A stretch of DNA of 64,000 nucleotides. Origin: Gimesia fumaroli. Lineage in GTDB: Bacteria; Planctomycetota; Planctomycetia; Planctomycetales; Planctomycetaceae. Shown piece by piece: positions 60,646 to 64,000 of the stretch. The translations under genes were made by a program, and so were the position numbers. The DNA lies in the NCBI RefSeq assembly GCF_007754425.1, contig NZ_CP037452.1:3943164-4007163 (forward strand), read 5' to 3'. The notes below the pieces were generated by a model that had not been told where the DNA came from, did no database searches, and saw only the letters and a program-made list of their open reading frames with translations. Position 1 is the stretch's first letter. Each line of letters begins with the position of its first letter.

Positions 60646-61374
60646 TTAGCTGCTTTTATCCATTAAGTCTGTAGCTGCTTGTGCTATTCGATTAACCATT
60701 TCTTTGAATTCATTTGTGGATTTCAAATAACGCTCCGATTTTAGAAACTCACGTTTACTACTTTTCGGGATGCCTGTATCTTCGTATTCGTCATCCTTGT
60801 CTCCTTGCACGCGCCTCATCCAGTTTGAGTTAGCGCGCGAAATCCATGTTTCGTCGTTCAGCTTCCAAAGAGAATCCATCGCGGATTGCCAATCAACTTT
60901 ATACTCGATGAGCTGGCCTTGAAAGACATCGTTTAGCTCGTCAAAAGAATCGCGGGCCAAATCGTAACTACCCAATTCATATCCATCGGTATGTGCCTTC
61001 CATCTGTTTTCTTCATCAGGCGTCATCATTTTTTGATCGGCCGCATAATTGTCGACTATGAAATCGATGTGGTTGCTGTAATATTTCATATTCGCCTGAC
61101 GGAACTTTGTAATCGCCTGAAACTCCTTCGACTCACGCACTGGAGTCTTACTTGTGTTTCCGAGTGCCATTGAAACATAAGCCCAACACACCAACCCCAC
61201 AACAGCGACCGCACCAGTGACAAATATGATTCGGTTAATGATCTTAAAGGCCTGTTCACGAGTCAGTTTAGGAAAAATATTTTTTCGAATGATATCGCGA
61301 AAGACGAACATCAGGACGGCAAGACTAATTCCGCCAACGCCACCGTACATCGCAAATGTCTTTAGGGTTTCCAT
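60646..61374 (-). CDS. Two-TM membrane protein of unknown function
   Basis: 242 residues. Two N-terminal membrane helices (residues ~8-26 and ~48-70; IIFVTGAVAVVGLVCWAYVS), then a soluble, charged, helical domain of ~170 residues with several Trp (SLWKLNDETWISRANSNWMR). GGAG lies four nt before the ATG. No family recognised. Confidence 0.6.
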   Translation of the reverse strand: METLKTFAMYGGVGGISLAVLMFVFRDIIRKNIFPKLTREQAFKIINRIIFVTGAVAVVGLVCWAYVSMALGNTSKTPVRESKEFQAITKFRQANMKYYSNHIDFIVDNYAADQKMMTPDEENRWKAHTDGYELGSYDLARDSFDELNDVFQGQLIEYKVDWQSAMDSLWKLNDETWISRANSNWMRRVQGDKDDEYEDTGIPKSSKREFLKSERYLKSTNEFKEMVNRIAQAATDLMDKSS

Positions 61375-61701
61375 GAGACTCCATGCCTGTTTAATTGCTG
61401 CATGCCCTTTTTCAGATTTTCAAACAAAGACTTGCAGGTGACCCATTTATTTTTGTAAACGACACTTTCATGAGAATTCAGATATATCTTTAACATGATC
61501 TATAATAGCTATCATGAACAGACACACCAAGTGGCGGCTCAGAATTTGTATTGTGCTTCGATTAAGATCAGTAGATCGCTATCAGATTTCGACTAAATGC
61601 ATGGCCTAGTAAAGCTTTTAAGCATTCAAAGATTCGCGGAATCAACATTCTCTTAACGGCGGATTACAAGTGAGAACGATCTGAATCAAACGGTACAAAA
61701 G
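61375..61701. other. Intergenic region, nothing recognised
   Basis: About 330 bp without a convincing frame or motif. Confidence 0.4.
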
Positions 61702-61740
61702 AAAAAGCCGTTGAATTGTCAGTGACAACACAACGGCTTT
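61702..61740 (-). terminator. Intrinsic terminator of tRNA-Ser
   Basis: 10-bp stem (61704-61713 with 61731-61740) topped by a 5-bp inner stem (TTGTC/GACAA). On the minus strand it ends GGCTTTTT, a normal U tail, starting about 10 nt after the tRNA 3' end. Confidence 0.85.
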
Positions 61741-61749
61741 AATCAAAAA

Positions 61750-61834
<85 letters not shown>

Positions 61835-61835
61835 A

Positions 61836-61867
61836 GAAGCCCGAAATTCCTTTAAGGACTGGGCTTC
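61836..61867 (-). promoter_or_regulatory. Leader hairpin before tRNA-Ser
   Basis: GAAGCCC (61836-61842) pairs with GGGCTTC (61861-61867), with an inner CCTT/AAGG. Between the tRNA promoter and the tRNA 5' end, so it is in the precursor leader. Confidence 0.5.
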
Positions 61868-61874
61868 GGACGAG

Positions 61875-61903
61875 AGTATATAGTCTCGTCTCAGGCTTGT
61901 AAA
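61875..61903 (-). promoter_or_regulatory. Promoter of tRNA-Ser
   Basis: On the minus strand: TTTACA at 61898-61903, 17-nt spacer, TATACT at 61875-61880. A 7-bp inverted repeat (GACGAGA/TCTCGTC, 61869-61890) overlaps the -10 box. Confidence 0.65.
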
Positions 61904-62148
61904 GTCTCATAATTACTTGGATTTGTACTTACTTCGGCCATTTTCTGCCTCAATTTCCCCTGAAAACTGACACGAAAGAAAGGTTTTCGAAAAAACAGAC
62001 GCTGGAAACCCGTTCTGTCACTTACCTGCCCCAATTCATTTGCTAAAACTAGCTATCAGCGTCGATACAGTGAGTTCTGACGCTCAGGCTATCTACCTGA
62101 TTCCACAAACACGAATTCAAGAATCATACTAAGGTGAGGAACCCCTTT

Positions 62149-62802
62149 ATGTCGGAACGAGGAAAAGTCCATTTGAATATGATCGTCACCAAAACCGGCG
62201 ATCAGGGGGAAACGTTTCTGAATGACGGCTCGCGGGTTCCGAAAACGTCCCCGCGGATCAAAGCACTTTCACAGATAGAACAAGTCGCCGTGAAGTTGGG
62301 ATATTTTCTCGATGCATGTGACCTGGATGTGCTGCATCTGCCACTACCGGAAGGAATGACATGCCAGATCAACCTGACTCAACTCGCCAACTCATTTCAA
62401 CAGGAAATGTACGATCTGGGCTCCGATATTAGTACCCCGATCACAGAGGAAGAAACCAACCCCCGCTTTCCAACAGAAAAAGTCGAAGAGCTGACAGCTC
62501 TGATTGCAGACCTCACCCCTGCCCTCGAACCACTGGATTCGTTTATCCTGCCACAGGGCAGTCTGCCTGTGGTGATTTCCCACGATATCAGAACCACTGT
62601 GCGTCAGGCTGAAATTCAAGTCTGGGAAATTGAAGAAGCCGTCAACCCGGCTGTTCCCCAATACCTCAATCGGCTCTCGGACTTCTGGTTTGTGTTAGGC
62701 CGGATCTTGCATTTTGATGATCAGCAGTCCGATGAAGCCGAAATCAAAAAATGGGAACCCAATCAGAAACACACCCGTGGGATCCAGTTCCAGAAATCCT
62801 GA
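62149..62802 (+). CDS. Cob(I)alamin adenosyltransferase, PduO type
   Basis: Transfers the adenosyl group of ATP to cob(I)alamin to make adenosylcobalamin. PduO features: VTKTGDQGETFLNDGSRVPK at the start (ATP site), KALSQIEQVAVKLG helix, and the DIRTTVRQAEIQVWEIEEA helix with the Arg and Glu of the active site. The ATG at 62149 has GAGGA eight nt upstream; an in-frame GTG at 62134 is part of that Shine-Dalgarno region and is not preferred. 217 residues. Convergent with metH, 17 nt away. Confidence 0.9.
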   Translation: MSERGKVHLNMIVTKTGDQGETFLNDGSRVPKTSPRIKALSQIEQVAVKLGYFLDACDLDVLHLPLPEGMTCQINLTQLANSFQQEMYDLGSDISTPITEEETNPRFPTEKVEELTALIADLTPALEPLDSFILPQGSLPVVISHDIRTTVRQAEIQVWEIEEAVNPAVPQYLNRLSDFWFVLGRILHFDDQQSDEAEIKKWEPNQKHTRGIQFQKS

Positions 62803-62819
62803 GCATCAGCAAAGGACGA

Positions 62820-64000
62820 TCAATTATCATCTAGCAATACCGGACGTAACCAGCGCGTGATCTCATCCATACTCATTCCCTTGCGTTCGGCCAATGAAGC
62901 CAGTTGGTCTTTATCAATTTTACCCGTATGGAAATACCGTGATTCCGGATAAGAGAAATACCAGCCGGAAACCGCAGCCGTCGGATACATGGCAAAATGC
63001 TCGGTCAACTCGACACCGATTTCACTCTCGGCATTCAACATCTCAAACAGAGTATCTTTCTCCGTATGGTCAGGGCACGCCGGATAACCGGGCGCTGGAC
63101 GGATGCCGCTATACTCTTCCTTGATTAAGGCTTCATTGTCCATTTCTTCCTCGGGCACATAGCCCCAGTACTCTTTTCTGACCCGTTTATGCAGATGCTC
63201 GGCAAACGCTTCTGCCAGCCGATCGGCGAGTGCTTTGACCATGATGCTGTTATAGTCGTCGTGCTCCGCTTCGTAAGCTTTCGCAAGTTCTTCGGCACCG
63301 ATCCCCGCAGTCACCACAAACCCGCCAATATAATCGATCTTTCCGCTCTCTTTGGGAGCAATAAAATCGGCTAGCGACATCAGCGGCTTCTCTTCCTGTC
63401 CCCGCTTGCGAATCTGCTGTCGAATGTGATGTAGTCGAGCGATTACCTTCGTTCGGCTCGTATCCTCATAAACTTCGATATCATCCCCATTCACACGATT
63501 CGCAGGCCAGAAGCCAATCACCGCCCGCGCCGTCAGCAGTTTTTCCTCGATGATTTTCTTGAGCATCGTTTGTGCATTGTCGTACAACTCACGAGCCGCT
63601 TCACCGATGATATCATCTTCCAGAATCTTGGGATATTTTCCGACCAGATCCCAGCTGATAAAGAAGGGAGTCCAGTCAATATAATCGACCAGCTTTTCCA
63701 GCGGATATTGATCGAGCACTTTCGTACCGGTAAAAGTGGGCGCGGGAGGCGTGTAACTCTCCCAGTCAATCTGCACCCCCTGCTTCACCGCGTCCTCGTA
63801 AGGCACGGGAGTTCCCTGTGGTTTGCGATTGGCAACACGTTCGCGTACGGTCACATACTCTTCTTTAATATTTGCGACATAAGCATCATGCTGTTCATCC
63901 GAAATCAACGCAGCCGCAACTCCCACGGCACGCGAGGCATCGGGCACATAAACCACCTGATTCCGCTTGTACTGCGGTTCAATTTTGACTGCCGTATGTG
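62820..64000 (-). CDS. metH: Cobalamin-dependent methionine synthase, C-terminal part
   Basis: The frame is open to the right window edge (in-frame codons upstream of 63956 read [19 protein letters not shown], without a stop), so the N-terminus lies outside. Visible are the end of the cobalamin-binding domain ([13 protein letters not shown]) and the reactivation domain with SAM-binding [14 protein letters not shown] and the C-terminal [17 protein letters not shown]. MetH transfers methyl from methyltetrahydrofolate to homocysteine. Confidence 0.95.
   Translation of the reverse strand, partial: HTAVKIEPQYKRNQVVYVPDASRAVGVAAALISDEQHDAYVANIKEEYVTVRERVANRKPQGTPVPYEDAVKQGVQIDWESYTPPAPTFTGTKVLDQYPLEKLVDYIDWTPFFISWDLVGKYPKILEDDIIGEAARELYDNAQTMLKKIIEEKLLTARAVIGFWPANRVNGDDIEVYEDTSRTKVIARLHHIRQQIRKRGQEEKPLMSLADFIAPKESGKIDYIGGFVVTAGIGAEELAKAYEAEHDDYNSIMVKALADRLAEAFAEHLHKRVRKEYWGYVPEEEMDNEALIKEEYSGIRPAPGYPACPDHTEKDTLFEMLNAESEIGVELTEHFAMYPTAAVSGWYFSYPESRYFHTGKIDKDQLASLAERKGMSMDEITRWLRPVLLDDN

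Noticed and set aside
61868-62148. Possible cobalamin riboswitch before the adenosyltransferase
   Set aside because: No B12-box-like conserved sequence or fitting fold was seen; only tRNA promoter elements and a plain Shine-Dalgarno.

Overview
This window reads as chromosomal DNA of a planctomycete, probably a Gimesia-like member of the Planctomycetaceae (the genus is a guess). The phylum call rests on several lineage-typical items seen together: a 5,691-residue surface protein that opens with an LEDR-type motif (the LEPR-XLL group), a Ser/Thr kinase fused to WD40 propellers, a large PQQ-propeller protein, a decayed DUF1559-like fragment, the hopanoid enzyme HpnH, and many small lipoproteins without outside relatives that I can name.

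Layout. 0-9 kb holds housekeeping genes: a 5'-truncated PQQ-propeller protein, recJ, ilvN-ilvC with a clear terminator, a radical SAM protein and a DUF4912/Rho-N-like protein. 9.9-18.1 kb is a complete F-type ATP synthase operon (atpZ, an atpI-like gene, atpB-E-F-H-A-G-D-C) with a candidate promoter in front and a good terminator behind. 18.1-24.1 kb carries small lineage-type proteins, two lipoproteins, a DUF1559-like pseudogene, hpnH and an enolase-superfamily enzyme. 24.5-47.1 kb is a strong promoter, the giant repeat protein, then a transmembrane Ser/Thr kinase whose C-terminal part has 21 WD40 repeats (three seven-bladed propellers if regular) and whose N-terminal tail is an array of threonine motifs.

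48.9-54.8 kb is the most interesting accessory region: a tightly packed minus-strand operon of six genes (TauE/SafE exporter, CstB-like persulfide dioxygenase-rhodanese, a 74-residue Cys-containing membrane protein, type II sulfide:quinone oxidoreductase, an exported DsrE protein with a duplicated His-containing N-terminal domain, and a TsdA-like dihaem cytochrome). A sigma70-type promoter precedes it, with an inverted repeat in its spacer. Together they look like a sulfide-to-persulfide-to-sulfite/thiosulfate handling pathway with the last two proteins outside the cytoplasm.

55-64 kb has a TPR protein of doubtful start, REP-like hairpins, a MarR regulator with its own palindrome and promoter plus a VOC protein, a tandem pair of near-identical secreted proteins of unknown function, a PL14-type polysaccharide lyase, a two-TM protein, tRNA-Ser(UGA) with promoter and terminator, a PduO-type cobalamin adenosyltransferase, and the C-terminal part of metH cut by the right edge. 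No CRISPR array, intact insertion sequence, rRNA or origin was seen. All family assignments are from motif recognition by eye; no database search was run.
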